A stretch of 64,000 bases of DNA from Phycisphaerae bacterium (GTDB lineage: Bacteria; Planctomycetota; Phycisphaerae; Phycisphaerales; UBA1924), in NCBI GenBank assembly GCA_016793805.1, contig JAEUIZ010000049.1:124001-188000 (forward strand). The letters run 5' to 3'. Under the pieces are notes generated by a model, which was given only the letters and a program-made list of their open reading frames with translations, was not told where the DNA came from and ran no database searches. Positions 1 through 9,463 of the stretch are shown here, piece by piece. Numbering within the stretch: position 1 is the stretch's first letter; the number at the start of each line of letters is the position of its first letter. A program made the position numbers and the translations under genes.

Positions 1-341
1 GGCGAGATTAGTGCTCGGACTTCAGACCTGCCGCGGCTGATCTCAGGCACTCCTGTCAGCGCTTCAGATTCGAGAGGCTCGCTGGGCGTCGGTGCTCCAG
101 ACTTCGACCAACGTCGAGCACGCGAGGGCCGTTTGCCTCGTCCAAGGGGGGTGGGGGTCAGCGCACAAACCCGGTACGTGCCGATACGGGCTTGACGAGT
201 TCGATTCGTCCGATATCTTAGGAAGCTCAGGATAGTGCCTGCGTGGGTCCGGGGGTGCGGACTGCGGCGCTCGATTTCGCTTTCGTAGGCACGAACACCG
301 AGTTGTTCGACCGTTGAGGTGCTCTAACAGAGGAGATGCAG
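1..341. other. Intergenic region at left edge
   Basis: No reading frame with coding character was found in these 341 bases. The left part (1-180) has no structure I can name. The right part carries a promoter-like pair upstream of the secreted protein gene, listed separately, and the ribosome binding site GAGGAG at 330-335. The gene or RNA to the left, if any, lies outside the window. Confidence 0.5.
192..219 (+). promoter_or_regulatory. Putative sigma70-type promoter
   Basis: TTGACG at 192-197 (5 of 6 to the -35 consensus) is followed after 16 bases by TATCTT at 214-219 (4 of 6 to the -10 consensus). Transcription would begin near 226, giving a leader of about 115 bases to the secreted dockerin-like protein gene. 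This is inferred from consensus matching only. Confidence 0.4.
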
Positions 342-2489
342 ATGTTGAACATGATTCATCGAAGTCTTGTGGCTCCGTTTGTCCTGGCCGCCGTTGCCGG
401 CAGTGCGATGGGTCAGGGCATGATCCAGAAGTTGGACCCGGACATGGGCCGGGGTCGGCCCGCGGCCTCGCAGCAGGAGCGCATCCAGCAGGCGATCGCC
501 TCGCTGCGAGCCCGTGCGATCCTGCCCACGCACGGCGAGATCGGCGAGACCGGGCAGTGGGTTGCGCCGGCGTCCGAGGCCGTCACGTACGTTGACGATG
601 GCACCACCGACTTCGGCGCCAGCCTCGACGTGGCGTTGCTCTTCGCGGACTCCGCGGCCGCCGCGACCGCGGTCACGAACGTTCTCCTGCCCGACCCTCG
701 CGTGTCGAGCGTGACGGCCATCAACACCACGACCGTGACGCCGACGGTCAACGACATGCGGGCCTTCGACGTCGTGCTGGTCTGGACGAACCTCACACCG
801 GTGAACAACGTGGCGCTGGGCGACAACCTGGCCGACTACGTCGACGCCGGCGGCGGGTGTGTGCTCACCATGTTCGCGATCCGCGCGTCGGTGGCGACCC
901 GCACCATCGGCGGGCGGTTCCTGAACGACAACTACTACTGCATCGCCCAGTCCGTTGGTGCGACCACGACCGGCAATGCCGGGCTCGGGTCGCTGCTCGA
1001 GCCCGCCAGCGAGTTGCTGGACGGCGTGCGCACCTTCGACGGCGGGACGTCCTCATTCCGCACACCCGCCGCGACGACCACGAACGCGGTTCGGGTCGCC
1101 AACTGGAGCACCGGTGAGGCGTTGATTGCGCAACGCGACGATCTCGCGGGCGGCCGCGTCGACCTTGGGTTCTTCGCGGTTCCCGCGCCCACGTCGGGGG
1201 CCTCGTGGCTGACCACCACCGACGGGGGCGTCATCCTCGTCAACGCTCTCGCGGTGGCCAGCAAGCAGGAGACGTGCCAACGAGTCTTCCAGCAGACGCC
1301 CTTCTCGGCGTCTGGAGCCATCCGCAACACCAACGTTCCCGGCGCCAGCCCGAACGGCGACCAGCAGTACGCCGACGACTTCACCCTCCCCACGAGCGCG
1401 TACATCAGCGAACTCACCCTGTGGTCGGTCTACACCAACGGCACGCCCGCGCCGGCCACCCAGGACTTCACCATCCGGATCCACGAGGACAACGGCGGCC
1501 TTCCCGGCGCCATCGTCTATACGAGTGCCGGGCTCACGGTCTCCTATCGCAATACGGGCGTCACCAACACTGGGACCAACACGCCCATCTTTGAGACCCG
1601 CATCTCGCTCTCGCTGCCCTTCCTTGCCAACGGCGGGACCCGCTATTGGCTCTGTCCCCTCGGGAACAACGCGGGGAGCACGTTCGCGTGGAACGGCACG
1701 GGCGCCGCGGGTACCTCTGCCGTCCGCATCGGAGACGCCGGCGCGTGGAGCAACGGCACGGCGGGACAGATGGCGTTTGTCCTCTGCACCGACTGCTTCC
1801 GCTTCGGGGACTCTCCGGCCACGACCTTCACGTTCTCCGATGTAACCCGCGGGAACATCATCACCGTCAACAGTTCCCAGGTCCTTGACAGTTTCAACAT
1901 GGAACTCCAGTTCGCGGCCAACCAGACGATGTGGACCTACGTGATGGAGGCCAATACCGCGGCGGGGCCGTACACCCCCATCTACACCCGCTCGGCCCTC
2001 TACGCCGGCGGGCTCGGACGCTTCTTCTACGGCACGGGCGACATCCATGTCGTCCTCCGTCCCAACCGCTTCTATTACGTCGGCTTCGGCTGGAACGCCC
2101 AGGGCACGGACTTCTTCCGCCGCACCGACACTTACCCCCTCCCCTGGACCCTTGGCACCCGTCACGGTCTGGGCGGGCAGAACGGTGTCACCAACCCGGT
2201 CGCCGGTGCGCAGACGATCATCGGGCCGTTCGCGGGCGGTGAATACTCGATGCGGATGTGCTTCTCGGTCGCCGGGTGCGAGGTGAACTGCGACAACAGC
2301 ACGAACGCCCCGATCCTCAACGTGAACGACTTTGTCTGCTTCAACAACCGCTTCGCGGCGGCGCAAGCGCTCCCGCTGGCCGCGCAGATCGCCAGTTACG
2401 CCAACTGCGACAACTCGACGGTCGTGCCCGTGCTCAACGTCAACGACTTTGTCTGCTTCAACAACAAGTTCGCCGCCGGTTGCCCGTAA
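342..2489 (+). CDS. Secreted protein with two C-terminal dockerin-like repeats
   Basis: A 715-residue exported protein. The N-terminus has a basic start, a hydrophobic core (VAPFVLAAVAGSAMGQ) and an AMG-Q signal peptidase I site near residue 25. The body is rich in Thr, Asn, Gly and Val and looks like beta-sandwich or adhesin-type extracellular sequence; no catalytic motif was recognised. The C-terminus carries two near-identical 25-residue repeats at 2286-2360 and 2403-2477 (NCDNST..P.LNVNDFVCFNN.FAA), the dockerin-like module common on Phycisphaerae secreted proteins. I chose ATG 342 over ATG 336 because GAGGAG at 330-335 is correctly spaced for 342 but abuts 336. The substrate or partner is unknown; a surface or matrix role is inference. 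Confidence 0.8.
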   Translation: MLNMIHRSLVAPFVLAAVAGSAMGQGMIQKLDPDMGRGRPAASQQERIQQAIASLRARAILPTHGEIGETGQWVAPASEAVTYVDDGTTDFGASLDVALLFADSAAAATAVTNVLLPDPRVSSVTAINTTTVTPTVNDMRAFDVVLVWTNLTPVNNVALGDNLADYVDAGGGCVLTMFAIRASVATRTIGGRFLNDNYYCIAQSVGATTTGNAGLGSLLEPASELLDGVRTFDGGTSSFRTPAATTTNAVRVANWSTGEALIAQRDDLAGGRVDLGFFAVPAPTSGASWLTTTDGGVILVNALAVASKQETCQRVFQQTPFSASGAIRNTNVPGASPNGDQQYADDFTLPTSAYISELTLWSVYTNGTPAPATQDFTIRIHEDNGGLPGAIVYTSAGLTVSYRNTGVTNTGTNTPIFETRISLSLPFLANGGTRYWLCPLGNNAGSTFAWNGTGAAGTSAVRIGDAGAWSNGTAGQMAFVLCTDCFRFGDSPATTFTFSDVTRGNIITVNSSQVLDSFNMELQFAANQTMWTYVMEANTAAGPYTPIYTRSALYAGGLGRFFYGTGDIHVVLRPNRFYYVGFGWNAQGTDFFRRTDTYPLPWTLGTRHGLGGQNGVTNPVAGAQTIIGPFAGGEYSMRMCFSVAGCEVNCDNSTNAPILNVNDFVCFNNRFAAAQALPLAAQIASYANCDNSTVVPVLNVNDFVCFNNKFAAGCP
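2286..2477 (+). repeat. Tandem dockerin-like coding repeat (two copies)
   Basis: Two 75-base units, 2286-2360 and 2403-2477, encode almost the same 25 residues: NCDNST, two or three variable residues, P-I/V-LNVNDFVCFNN-R/K-FAA. They are separated by a 14-residue linker. The Asp/Asn-rich pattern recalls the calcium-binding half of type I dockerins, and each copy has two cysteines. The second copy ends three residues before the protein's C-terminus (GCP). Confidence 0.8.
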
Positions 2490-2521
2490 CGCGCATCGGG
2501 CGGACAGCACGACGCTCCACC

Positions 2522-2557
2522 GCGACCCCGGGGCACTGGCCTCGGGGTCGCTTTCAT
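2522..2557 (+). terminator. Probable intrinsic terminator
   Basis: GCGACCCCG at 2522-2530 pairs perfectly with CGGGGTCGC at 2543-2551 across a 12-base loop, followed by TTTCATT. The stem is strong and the tail moderately T-rich. It lies 30 bases after the secreted protein gene and separates it from hpt. Confidence 0.6.
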
Positions 2558-2640
2558 TCCATCCCCTCGCGGTCACCTGGCCCGGCGCGCGATCGGGGGT
2601 CGCACCGACACGCCGCGCGGGTCCGCGTTACGCTTGCCCC

Positions 2641-3201
2641 ATGTTCCCCGAGATCGAGCGAGTCCTGATCGATCAGGCGACCATCGCCGCCCGCGTCCAC
2701 GAGTTGGGCGAGCGCATCGCCGCCGACCTTCTCGCCGACGTGGCTCGCACCGGGCACGACCAGATCGTGCTGGTCCCGATACTCACCGGCTCGATCGTGT
2801 TCGTCGCCGACCTCATCCGGCAGATGCCGATCAAACTCAGCCTCGGCGTGGTCGCCGTCTCCAGTTATCCCGGGCAATCCATCCAATCCAAGGGTGCCGC
2901 GCTCCGGGGCGAGATCCCGCGCGACCTCGGGGGGAAGCACGTCCTCATCGTGGACGACATCCTCGACTCCGGACGAACCCTCGGGCTGATCTGCGACCTC
3001 GTGGCTGAGCAGTCGCCCGCCTCGCTTCGGACCGCCGTGCTGCTCCGCAAACTGCTCCACGGCCCGCGCGCCGTCGAGGTCGCTGCCGACTACGCCGGCT
3101 TCGACATCCCCGACGAGTTCGTTGTGGGCTACGGGCTGGATTTCGACGGCTACTTCCGCAACTACCCGCAGATCGCCGTGCTCCGCCGGGAGGCGCCGTG
3201 A
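2641..3201 (+). CDS. hpt: Hypoxanthine phosphoribosyltransferase
   Basis: A 186-residue type I phosphoribosyltransferase that salvages hypoxanthine (and usually guanine) to the 5'-monophosphate using PRPP in the cytosol. The PRPP-binding signature VLIVDDILDSGRT is at residues 101-113. LVPILTGSIVF near residue 43 and the aromatic C-terminal stretch (GYGLDFDGYFRNYP) that closes over the purine also fit. Length matches the family. The reading frame is open further upstream, but ATG 2641 gives the canonical N-terminus and follows the terminator at 2522. The stop overlaps the GTG of the next gene (GTGA at 3198-3201), so the two are probably translationally coupled. Confidence 0.93.
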   Translation: MFPEIERVLIDQATIAARVHELGERIAADLLADVARTGHDQIVLVPILTGSIVFVADLIRQMPIKLSLGVVAVSSYPGQSIQSKGAALRGEIPRDLGGKHVLIVDDILDSGRTLGLICDLVAEQSPASLRTAVLLRKLLHGPRAVEVAADYAGFDIPDEFVVGYGLDFDGYFRNYPQIAVLRREAP

Positions 3202-4343
3202 GCCAGGCCCAGCCGACCGCCGCGAGCGGCACCCGGCTCCGCGCCGTGTTCGTCACCCGGCCGCACGCCGCGTTCGTCCTCTTCCATCGCCCGTGGGCGT
3301 GGCTTGTCCCGGGCCTGGTCATGCTCGCCGCCGGCCAGGCGCTGACGCGAGGCGGATTCGACCCGTGGTACCTCCGCCCCGCTGGAGTCGGCTGGCTGCT
3401 CGCGGGCCTGATCTGGCGGGCGATCGCCTGGCGCTGCCGGGCTTATGACATCGCTCTCGGCCAGATGCGCGTCCGCAAGGGTGTCATCTGGCGTGCGGCC
3501 GCAACGGTGCCGCTGGCGCGAGTCCAGCATGTGACGGTCACGCGCACGCCTCTGGAGCGGCTACTGGGCCTGGGCACGGTCGGGGTGTCGACCGCTGACG
3601 GGCCCGCGCTCGCGTGGGTCATGGTTTCTGGCGCGGAATCGATTCAACGGACCATCTCCGATGCGCTCCCCGGCGCGGTCGGCCCGTGTGCGCACGCCAC
3701 GTGGCATCGGCTTCGGATCGACCCGCCGGTCATCGGGATTGCCGGGGGCATCGGTGCGGGAAAGTCCGAGTTTGCGCGCGCGCTGGCGGCCCTCGGGTGC
3801 GTCGTGGTGGATTCCGACGTTGAGGCGAAGGCCGCCTTGGAACTGCCCGAAGTCCGGGCGCAACTCCGCGTGTGGTGGGGCGATCGCCCCTTTGGCGCGG
3901 ACGGCTCGGTGGATCGGAAGGCGCTGGCGGCGATCGTGTTTGCCGACCCCGCCGAGCGGCAGCGTCTCGAGGGATTGATCCATCCGCTCGTGAAGCGTAA
4001 GCGGGCCGAGATGAAAGCTCGGGCCGTTGAGTCCGGCGCGCCGGCGGTCGTGGTCGATGCGCCGCTGCTCTTTGAGGCTGGGGTCGATGCCGAGTGCGAC
4101 GCGGTTGTCTTTGTCGAGGCGCCGCGTGAGGCGAGGCTGGAGCGGGTGCGTCGGACGCGCGGGTGGGACGAGGCGGAGTTCGACCGCCGGGAGCGGGCAC
4201 AGATGCCACTTGAGGAAAAGCGTCGGCGGAGCACGGTGGTGGTCCAGAACTCGGGCGACCCCGCGGCGCTTCGGGCGGCTGCCGAGGATGTGCTGCGTCG
4301 GGTTCGAGAGCAGCCGGACCAGGGGCGCTCCGGGCGAGCCTGA
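3198..4343 (+). CDS. coaE: bPH2-domain / dephospho-CoA kinase fusion
   Basis: A 381-residue protein with two parts. Residues about 25-155 hold two membrane helices followed by a bacterial PH domain of the bPH2/YdbS type (YDIALGQMRVRKGVIWR, then VPLARVQHVTV). Residues about 178-375 are a complete dephospho-CoA kinase, which phosphorylates dephospho-CoA in the last step of CoA synthesis. The P-loop GIAGGIGAGKS is at 180-190, then VVDSDVEAK, IHPLVKRKR and VVVDAPLLFEAG, all typical of CoaE. The usual enzyme is a soluble protein of about 200 residues, so a membrane-attached version would be unusual. The reading frame is continuous with no sign of a frameshift. Start GTG 3198 overlaps the hpt stop and has GGGAGG upstream. 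Confidence 0.85.
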   Translation: MSQAQPTAASGTRLRAVFVTRPHAAFVLFHRPWAWLVPGLVMLAAGQALTRGGFDPWYLRPAGVGWLLAGLIWRAIAWRCRAYDIALGQMRVRKGVIWRAAATVPLARVQHVTVTRTPLERLLGLGTVGVSTADGPALAWVMVSGAESIQRTISDALPGAVGPCAHATWHRLRIDPPVIGIAGGIGAGKSEFARALAALGCVVVDSDVEAKAALELPEVRAQLRVWWGDRPFGADGSVDRKALAAIVFADPAERQRLEGLIHPLVKRKRAEMKARAVESGAPAVVVDAPLLFEAGVDAECDAVVFVEAPREARLERVRRTRGWDEAEFDRRERAQMPLEEKRRRSTVVVQNSGDPAALRAAAEDVLRRVREQPDQGRSGRA

Positions 4344-4358
4344 GACCACGCGAATGGG

Positions 4359-4364
4359 TATACT
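4359..4364 (+). promoter_or_regulatory. Putative -10 element upstream of rho
   Basis: TATACT at 4359-4364, 16 bases after the CoaE stop, matches the -10 consensus at 5 of 6 positions. No good -35 box is visible. It would give a rho leader of about 170 bases. Long rho leaders are used for autoregulation in other bacteria; whether that holds here is not shown by sequence. Confidence 0.35.
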
Positions 4365-4540
4365 TGTGTGTCAGGAGGCCGTTCACGCGGTTGCACCGAA
4401 GCCCACCTAGGGCGGTGGCGTGAGGGTCCGACGGGCGAACCGTCGGGCGCACAGCGGCCGAGACGTTCCCCGATAGCAGCAAGCCTCGCGCCAGCGTTCT
4501 TCCGGGCTTTCCCGGGTCCCATTGCAAGAGAGCACAGTTC

Positions 4541-6502
4541 ATGGCCAAGACCACCAGCGTGGCGGACGACGATCCGAAGGGCAAGTCGTCAGCAGGGAAG
4601 CGAGCCAAGAGCGACGCGGAGTCCAAGTCGGCCGAGCCGAAACCCGCGACGAAGGTCGTGGATAAGCCTGCCGAGTCCAAGTCGCCTCCGCCGCGACCCG
4701 CCGAGACGCCCAAGCCCCCGCCCGCGCGCGCGCCCGAGGCCCCTCTGCCACCCGAGCCCCGGCTCGAGTCTTCGTCCCGGCCCGAGCCGAGCGCTCGCCC
4801 GGAGCCGGCCCAGCGACCCGAGGGCGGACAGATGCCCCAGCCTTCCGCCCCTCCCCACGGCGGGGGCCAGTCGCCGCAGCCGCAGGGCGGCCCGCCCGGC
4901 GGCGGGCAAGGCAGCCAGTTTCAGGGAGGGCAGCCCTACCGACCCAACAACTACCCCCAAGGTGGGCAATATGGCGGAGGTCAGGGGGGGCAGGGGGGGC
5001 ATGGCGGGGGCCAGGGAGGCTTCCAGCCGGGAATGCAGGGCCAGGGGTTCCAGGGTGGTGGTCGACGGAAAAAGAAGCGTCGCAAGGGTGGCGGAGGGGG
5101 CATGGGCTTTGGGCCGGGAGGCCCGGGCGGCCCGCCGCCGCAGCACCAGGTCTTGGACCACACGCTCCCGAGCGACGAGGAGTTGGAGCGCGAGGCCGCG
5201 GAACTCGAGCGGGTTGCGGCGACGGCGGGACCGGCCAAGGACGCGATCAGCATCTCGCAGTTGCAGCGGATGGACATCGACGAGTTGCACGCGGTGGCGG
5301 GTCGCGAGGGCCTGACCGACTATCACCACTACCCGAAGCAGGAACTGATCTTCAAGGTGCTCAAGGCGCGGGCCGCCAAGCAGGGCCTGATGTATGGCGA
5401 GGGCACGCTGGAGGTGATGCCAGACCAGTTCGGATTCCTCCGCAGCCCGGAGCAGAGTTACCTACCCGGGCCGGACGACATCTATGTGAGCCCGTCGCAG
5501 ATCCGGCGATTCGGGCTTCGCAAGGGGATGGTGGTCAAGGGGCTGATCCGTCCGCCCAAGGAGAGCGAGCGGTACTTCGCGTTGCTGCGCGTGGACGAGG
5601 TGAACGGGAAGCCGCCGCAGACGATCGCGAGTTTGTCGAACTTCGAGGACCTGACGCCGCTGCACCCGGAGGAGCGGTTCATTCTGGAGACGAGCCCTGA
5701 CGAGATCGAGTGCCGGATCGTGGACCTGGTGGCGCCGGTGGGCAAGGGCCAGCGGGCGCTGATCGTGGCGCCGCCGCGGACGGGCAAGACGGTGCTGCTG
5801 CAGAAGATGACCAAGGCGATCTCGAAGAACTACCCGGACGTCCGGATCATCGTGCTGCTGGTGGACGAGCGTCCCGAGGAAGTGACCGACTTCCGCCGCA
5901 ACACGGATCGGAAGGTCGAGGTGGTGGCGAGCACGTTCGACGAGGAGCCGAGCCGGCACGTGCAGGTGTGCGAGATGGTGATCGAGAAGGCGAAGCGGAT
6001 GGTGGAGTTCGGGGACGACGTGGTGATCCTCCTGGACTCGATCACGCGGCTGGCGCGGGCGTACAACGCGAACATGCCGCACTCGGGCAAGATCATGACG
6101 GGCGGGTTGGACAGCAACGCGCTGCAGAGGCCCAAGAAGTTTTTCGGTGCAGCCCGCGCGATCGAGAAGGGCGGGAGCCTGACGATCATCGGGACGGCGC
6201 TCGTGGACACGGGCTCGAAGATGGACGAGGTGATCTTCGAGGAGTTCAAGGGCACGGGCAACAGCGAGTTGCACCTTGACCGCAAACTCATGGACAAGCG
6301 CATCTATCCCTGCATCGACATCGCGGCCTCGGGGACGCGGCGAGAGGAACTCCTCCTGGATCCGAAGGAACTGGAGTTGGTCTATCGGCTGCGCAAGGTG
6401 CTGAGCGACATGAACGTCGTGGAGGCGATGGAGATGCTCAAGGGCCGGCTGAAGAAGGTCAAGACCAACGCCGAGTTCCTGATGAGCATGGCGCTGGGCT
6501 AG
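4541..6502 (+). CDS. rho: Transcription termination factor Rho with long disordered N-terminus
   Basis: A 653-residue RNA-dependent hexameric helicase that ends transcription. The conserved core begins near residue 235 ([20 protein letters not shown]) and runs through the RNA-binding fold ([20 protein letters not shown]), the Walker A motif APPRTGKT at 410-417, [15 protein letters not shown], the Q-loop region and a standard C-terminus. The first 230 residues are atypical: Lys/Ala/Glu/Pro-rich to about 105, then Gly/Gln-rich repeats to about 180, then a basic [11 protein letters not shown] stretch. Such an extension is low-complexity and presumably disordered. Family members of about 420 residues lack it. 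ATG 4541 is the first start in frame. Confidence 0.95.
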   Translation: MAKTTSVADDDPKGKSSAGKRAKSDAESKSAEPKPATKVVDKPAESKSPPPRPAETPKPPPARAPEAPLPPEPRLESSSRPEPSARPEPAQRPEGGQMPQPSAPPHGGGQSPQPQGGPPGGGQGSQFQGGQPYRPNNYPQGGQYGGGQGGQGGHGGGQGGFQPGMQGQGFQGGGRRKKKRRKGGGGGMGFGPGGPGGPPPQHQVLDHTLPSDEELEREAAELERVAATAGPAKDAISISQLQRMDIDELHAVAGREGLTDYHHYPKQELIFKVLKARAAKQGLMYGEGTLEVMPDQFGFLRSPEQSYLPGPDDIYVSPSQIRRFGLRKGMVVKGLIRPPKESERYFALLRVDEVNGKPPQTIASLSNFEDLTPLHPEERFILETSPDEIECRIVDLVAPVGKGQRALIVAPPRTGKTVLLQKMTKAISKNYPDVRIIVLLVDERPEEVTDFRRNTDRKVEVVASTFDEEPSRHVQVCEMVIEKAKRMVEFGDDVVILLDSITRLARAYNANMPHSGKIMTGGLDSNALQRPKKFFGAARAIEKGGSLTIIGTALVDTGSKMDEVIFEEFKGTGNSELHLDRKLMDKRIYPCIDIAASGTRREELLLDPKELELVYRLRKVLSDMNVVEAMEMLKGRLKKVKTNAEFLMSMALG

Positions 6503-6614
6503 GCGTGCCCGATCGCCGCCACCTTGTTGCCGACCGCCGGCAGACGGGCGGCGAACCGAGCGCGGCACGCGGGAGTACACGATTCGGCGGCGGGCGGGCC
6601 GTCAGGAGTGCGGT

Positions 6615-6932
6615 GTGAGCGTGCATCGGGGCTTGAGCATGGCGATCCTTGGGGTGCTGGCCACCGTCTGGGCGGGGGCGCTGGTCATCGCCGGGCTTTG
6701 GCTGGTCTTTGACGGCCCGAGAACCTTGCCCGTGTCGCCGCTGACGCTCCGCTCGGCGGGGGCGGCCTCGATCGCCGGTGGCGGGTTGGTGTTCATGGTC
6801 CTCGTCGCCGACCGATTGTTTCCGAGCGTCGGGAGACGAATGTCGATGTGGCTTGTGGAGATGGCCGGGTTCGCGGCGTTCGCCCTTGGCGTCGCCGGAT
6901 GCGTGCTCGGCGCGCTCGGAGGCACCTCATGA
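6615..6932 (+). CDS. Small three-helix membrane protein
   Basis: A 105-residue protein of unknown family. Three hydrophobic segments are visible: about residues 9-30, 48-65 and 80-101. The start GTG 6615 is chosen because AGGAG at 6604-6608 lies six bases upstream. Its stop overlaps the ATG of the following TPR gene (ATGA at 6929-6932), so the two are probably coupled and may act together. No catalytic residues or named domain recognised. Confidence 0.7.
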   Translation: MSVHRGLSMAILGVLATVWAGALVIAGLWLVFDGPRTLPVSPLTLRSAGAASIAGGGLVFMVLVADRLFPSVGRRMSMWLVEMAGFAAFALGVAGCVLGALGGTS

Positions 6933-9463
6933 TTCGATCCTTCCTGATGGGCGTCGCCGTCGTCGCGGCGGCCGCCGCCCAGCCCGCGGCGCAGCCCGTT
7001 GCCGAGCCGACCGAGGCCACTCTGGCGCGAACGCTGACGCGACAAACGCTACTGGACCTGCGAGCGATTGGGCGTCCCGGTCCCGACGACTATGCGCTCG
7101 CGGCGGCGCTGCTGCGTCTGGCGCACGAGTTGGATCCCAAGCAACCGGACATCCTTCGGCGAGCGATCGAGGCGGAGCGGAGCGTGGGCAACGACCGGGC
7201 CGTGCTCGACCTGACGCGGGACCTCTACGTGCTGGATCCGTCGGACCAGGTCGCGGGCCTTCGGCTGGTGACGGCGGCGATCACGGCGTTCCAGAGCGCC
7301 GAAGATCGGCTTGCGGCCTATGACAAGTTGATCGCCGATGCGCGCGTGGACGGCGCCATTCGAAGCCGGCTCGCGCTCGACGCGGCCCTCCTGCTCCGCG
7401 AGCGGGGCGACAACTCGGGGTTCGTGGCCAAACTCAAGGCCGCGATGTCGCTGGACCCGACGAACAAGGAGGCCGCGACGCTGGCCTCGGCGTACGTCTC
7501 GGACCGCGTGACCGACCCGCGCGCCCGCGTGGAGATGCTGACGCTGGTGCTGATGGCCGACCCGCTCGACGCGAACGTGCACATGGCGCTCGCGCGGGAA
7601 CTGGCCGCGGCAGGCGCGTTCAAGGCGGCTCGTCGATTCCAGCGCAACGCGGTCGAGATCCTGACGATCGCGCTAGGCAACGCGGGCGAGCAGGCGGTGA
7701 TTCACGACAAGATCCTGCAGTGGTACGCCGAGGGCCCTGCGGCGATGGTGGAGGGCATCACGAAGGAACTCTCGCGGCAGCGCGACGACGTGGCGCGCGA
7801 ACTGAATCGGCTCAAGGCCGCGGGCCAGCCGACCGATCGCGTCAAGAAGCCGGAGGACGTCCGGCTGAATCTTCCCATGACGATGCTGGTGGTGATGGGC
7901 GCGCAGTGCGCGGGCGACCCGGCGGCCGCGACCTCGTTCGCCGCCGATGCTGCGGGCGTCGTCTCGGCCACGCTTGCGGCGCTTCGAGATCCAGTTCGTC
8001 GCGGCGAGGTGACCGAGCAGCAGGCGACGGAGGCCTCCGCGGACCTGGCGATCCAGATCCACACGATGCGGCTGTGGTCGGGCATCCAGGCCGACGACGC
8101 GGTCAGGGACATGCGCGCAACGCAGGAGATCCGCCGCGTTCGGCCGGAGGTCACCGATCTGCTGGAAGCCTTCAGCCGTCTGCGCACGGGCGAGCCGGAG
8201 GTCGCCGTCGAGCAACTCGGTCCTGCGGCCGAGCGATACCCGCTCGCCTCGGCCGGCGAGGCGCTCGGGCTCGAGGCCCTGGGTCGCAGGGACGAGGCGA
8301 TCGCGGCGTACCAGCGGACCGTGCGACTCTACCCGCTCGACTCTGCGGGCGTGTGGGCTTTCGCTCAACTGGCGCGCCTTGGAGTCAAGCCCGATGCGCC
8401 GTTGGCGGTGGAACTCGAGCGCATGGCATCGGACGTTCCCGCCTGGATCGACCGCATGCCCCTTCGGCCGCAGGAGTTCGTCTCGGTGACGATCGAGCCG
8501 GTCTCGCGGCAGACCGAGGCGCTGGGGCCCTCGACGATTCGAGTCACGATCCAGAACCTCTCGCAGATCCCGCTGGGCCTAGGCGGGGATCGCCCGATCA
8601 GCAGCCGCCTCCTATTCGTCCCCGAGATCGAGTCGAGGTCCACGAACCTCACGGAGTTCGCGGCACCCGAGGTTGTGGATCTCAACTATCGCCTCCGGCT
8701 CATGCCGCGCGAGCGGCTTGTCGCCGACGTGTGGCCTGATTCGGGCCAGTGTGGGTGGATGATGGAGTCGCTGGCGAACCGCACCCTGCGGGTCCGTTGG
8801 CGGGTGGTGCAGGGCTTCCAGCCGGACGATCGCGGGGGCTTCCGGCCTGGGGTGCTCGGCGCCTACGCCGAAGCCCCGCCCATGTCCCGGATCGCGGTCG
8901 AGGAGTCGGCGCTCTCGCCGGAGTCTCTGGCCCGCCGGGTGGCGACGGCGCCGGTCACGTCGATCACACGGCTGGCGGCGGCGGCCCGCGCGCTGGTCGT
9001 GCAGCCCATCCTCGCGCCCTCCCTCTTCGACTCATCCGCGCCGGGGCTGGTCACGATGTCCCCGGCCACGTCGGCGTTGGGGACGGCGGCTCGGCCCACG
9101 GCCGAGGGCATGAGCGCGGTCGTCGATGCGTTCATCGCGCGCTATCCCAACCTGCCGCCGGTGGAGCGGGCCACCGTGGCCGCGCTGCTCCCGCACGCCA
9201 AACTCGCCGCCAGCATGGCCAGGTTCGACGCGCTGGTGCGGGCCGACGGGGATCCGCTGGTTCGATGCGTGGCGCTGGTGACGCGGGTCTCGGAGCCGAC
9301 GGACGAACTGCTGGCGAGGCTGGTGGAGGCCGAGGACGCGCGGGTGCGAACGATCGCGGGCTTGGTGAAGTCACGCCTCGCGTCGGACGCGATGGTCTAC
9401 TCGCGGCTCACGCTCTCGGCCGTCTCGAACGCCCCGGCGACGCCGCCGGAGCCGCAGAAGTGA
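6929..9463 (+). CDS. Exported TPR-like helical repeat protein
   Basis: An 844-residue protein with a short signal-like N-terminus (MIRSFLMGVAVVAAAAAQ). Residues about 40-480 are helical and read as degenerate tetratricopeptide repeats, for example LDRRDEAIAAYQ-type units near residue 445. Around residues 510-650 is a beta-rich stretch (FVSVTIEPVSRQ..., STIRVTIQNLSQIPLG) like a periplasmic Ig-type domain, and the C-terminus is helical again. The function is unknown; a periplasmic scaffold is a guess. Start ATG 6929 overlaps the upstream stop and has GGAGGC before it; longer starts in the same frame would run into the previous gene. The stop overlaps the next start (GTGA). Confidence 0.75.
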   Translation: MIRSFLMGVAVVAAAAAQPAAQPVAEPTEATLARTLTRQTLLDLRAIGRPGPDDYALAAALLRLAHELDPKQPDILRRAIEAERSVGNDRAVLDLTRDLYVLDPSDQVAGLRLVTAAITAFQSAEDRLAAYDKLIADARVDGAIRSRLALDAALLLRERGDNSGFVAKLKAAMSLDPTNKEAATLASAYVSDRVTDPRARVEMLTLVLMADPLDANVHMALARELAAAGAFKAARRFQRNAVEILTIALGNAGEQAVIHDKILQWYAEGPAAMVEGITKELSRQRDDVARELNRLKAAGQPTDRVKKPEDVRLNLPMTMLVVMGAQCAGDPAAATSFAADAAGVVSATLAALRDPVRRGEVTEQQATEASADLAIQIHTMRLWSGIQADDAVRDMRATQEIRRVRPEVTDLLEAFSRLRTGEPEVAVEQLGPAAERYPLASAGEALGLEALGRRDEAIAAYQRTVRLYPLDSAGVWAFAQLARLGVKPDAPLAVELERMASDVPAWIDRMPLRPQEFVSVTIEPVSRQTEALGPSTIRVTIQNLSQIPLGLGGDRPISSRLLFVPEIESRSTNLTEFAAPEVVDLNYRLRLMPRERLVADVWPDSGQCGWMMESLANRTLRVRWRVVQGFQPDDRGGFRPGVLGAYAEAPPMSRIAVEESALSPESLARRVATAPVTSITRLAAAARALVVQPILAPSLFDSSAPGLVTMSPATSALGTAARPTAEGMSAVVDAFIARYPNLPPVERATVAALLPHAKLAASMARFDALVRADGDPLVRCVALVTRVSEPTDELLARLVEAEDARVRTIAGLVKSRLASDAMVYSRLTLSAVSNAPATPPEPQK

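Noticed and set aside
4354-4410. An 18-residue leader peptide in front of rho
   Set aside because: Its start lies upstream of the likely -10 box, so it would not be on the main transcript, and it has no ribosome binding site.
4900-5100. Gly/Gln repeat DNA considered as a CRISPR or tandem repeat locus
   Set aside because: It is in frame within rho and codes for the low-complexity extension. Units are short and irregular with no spacers.
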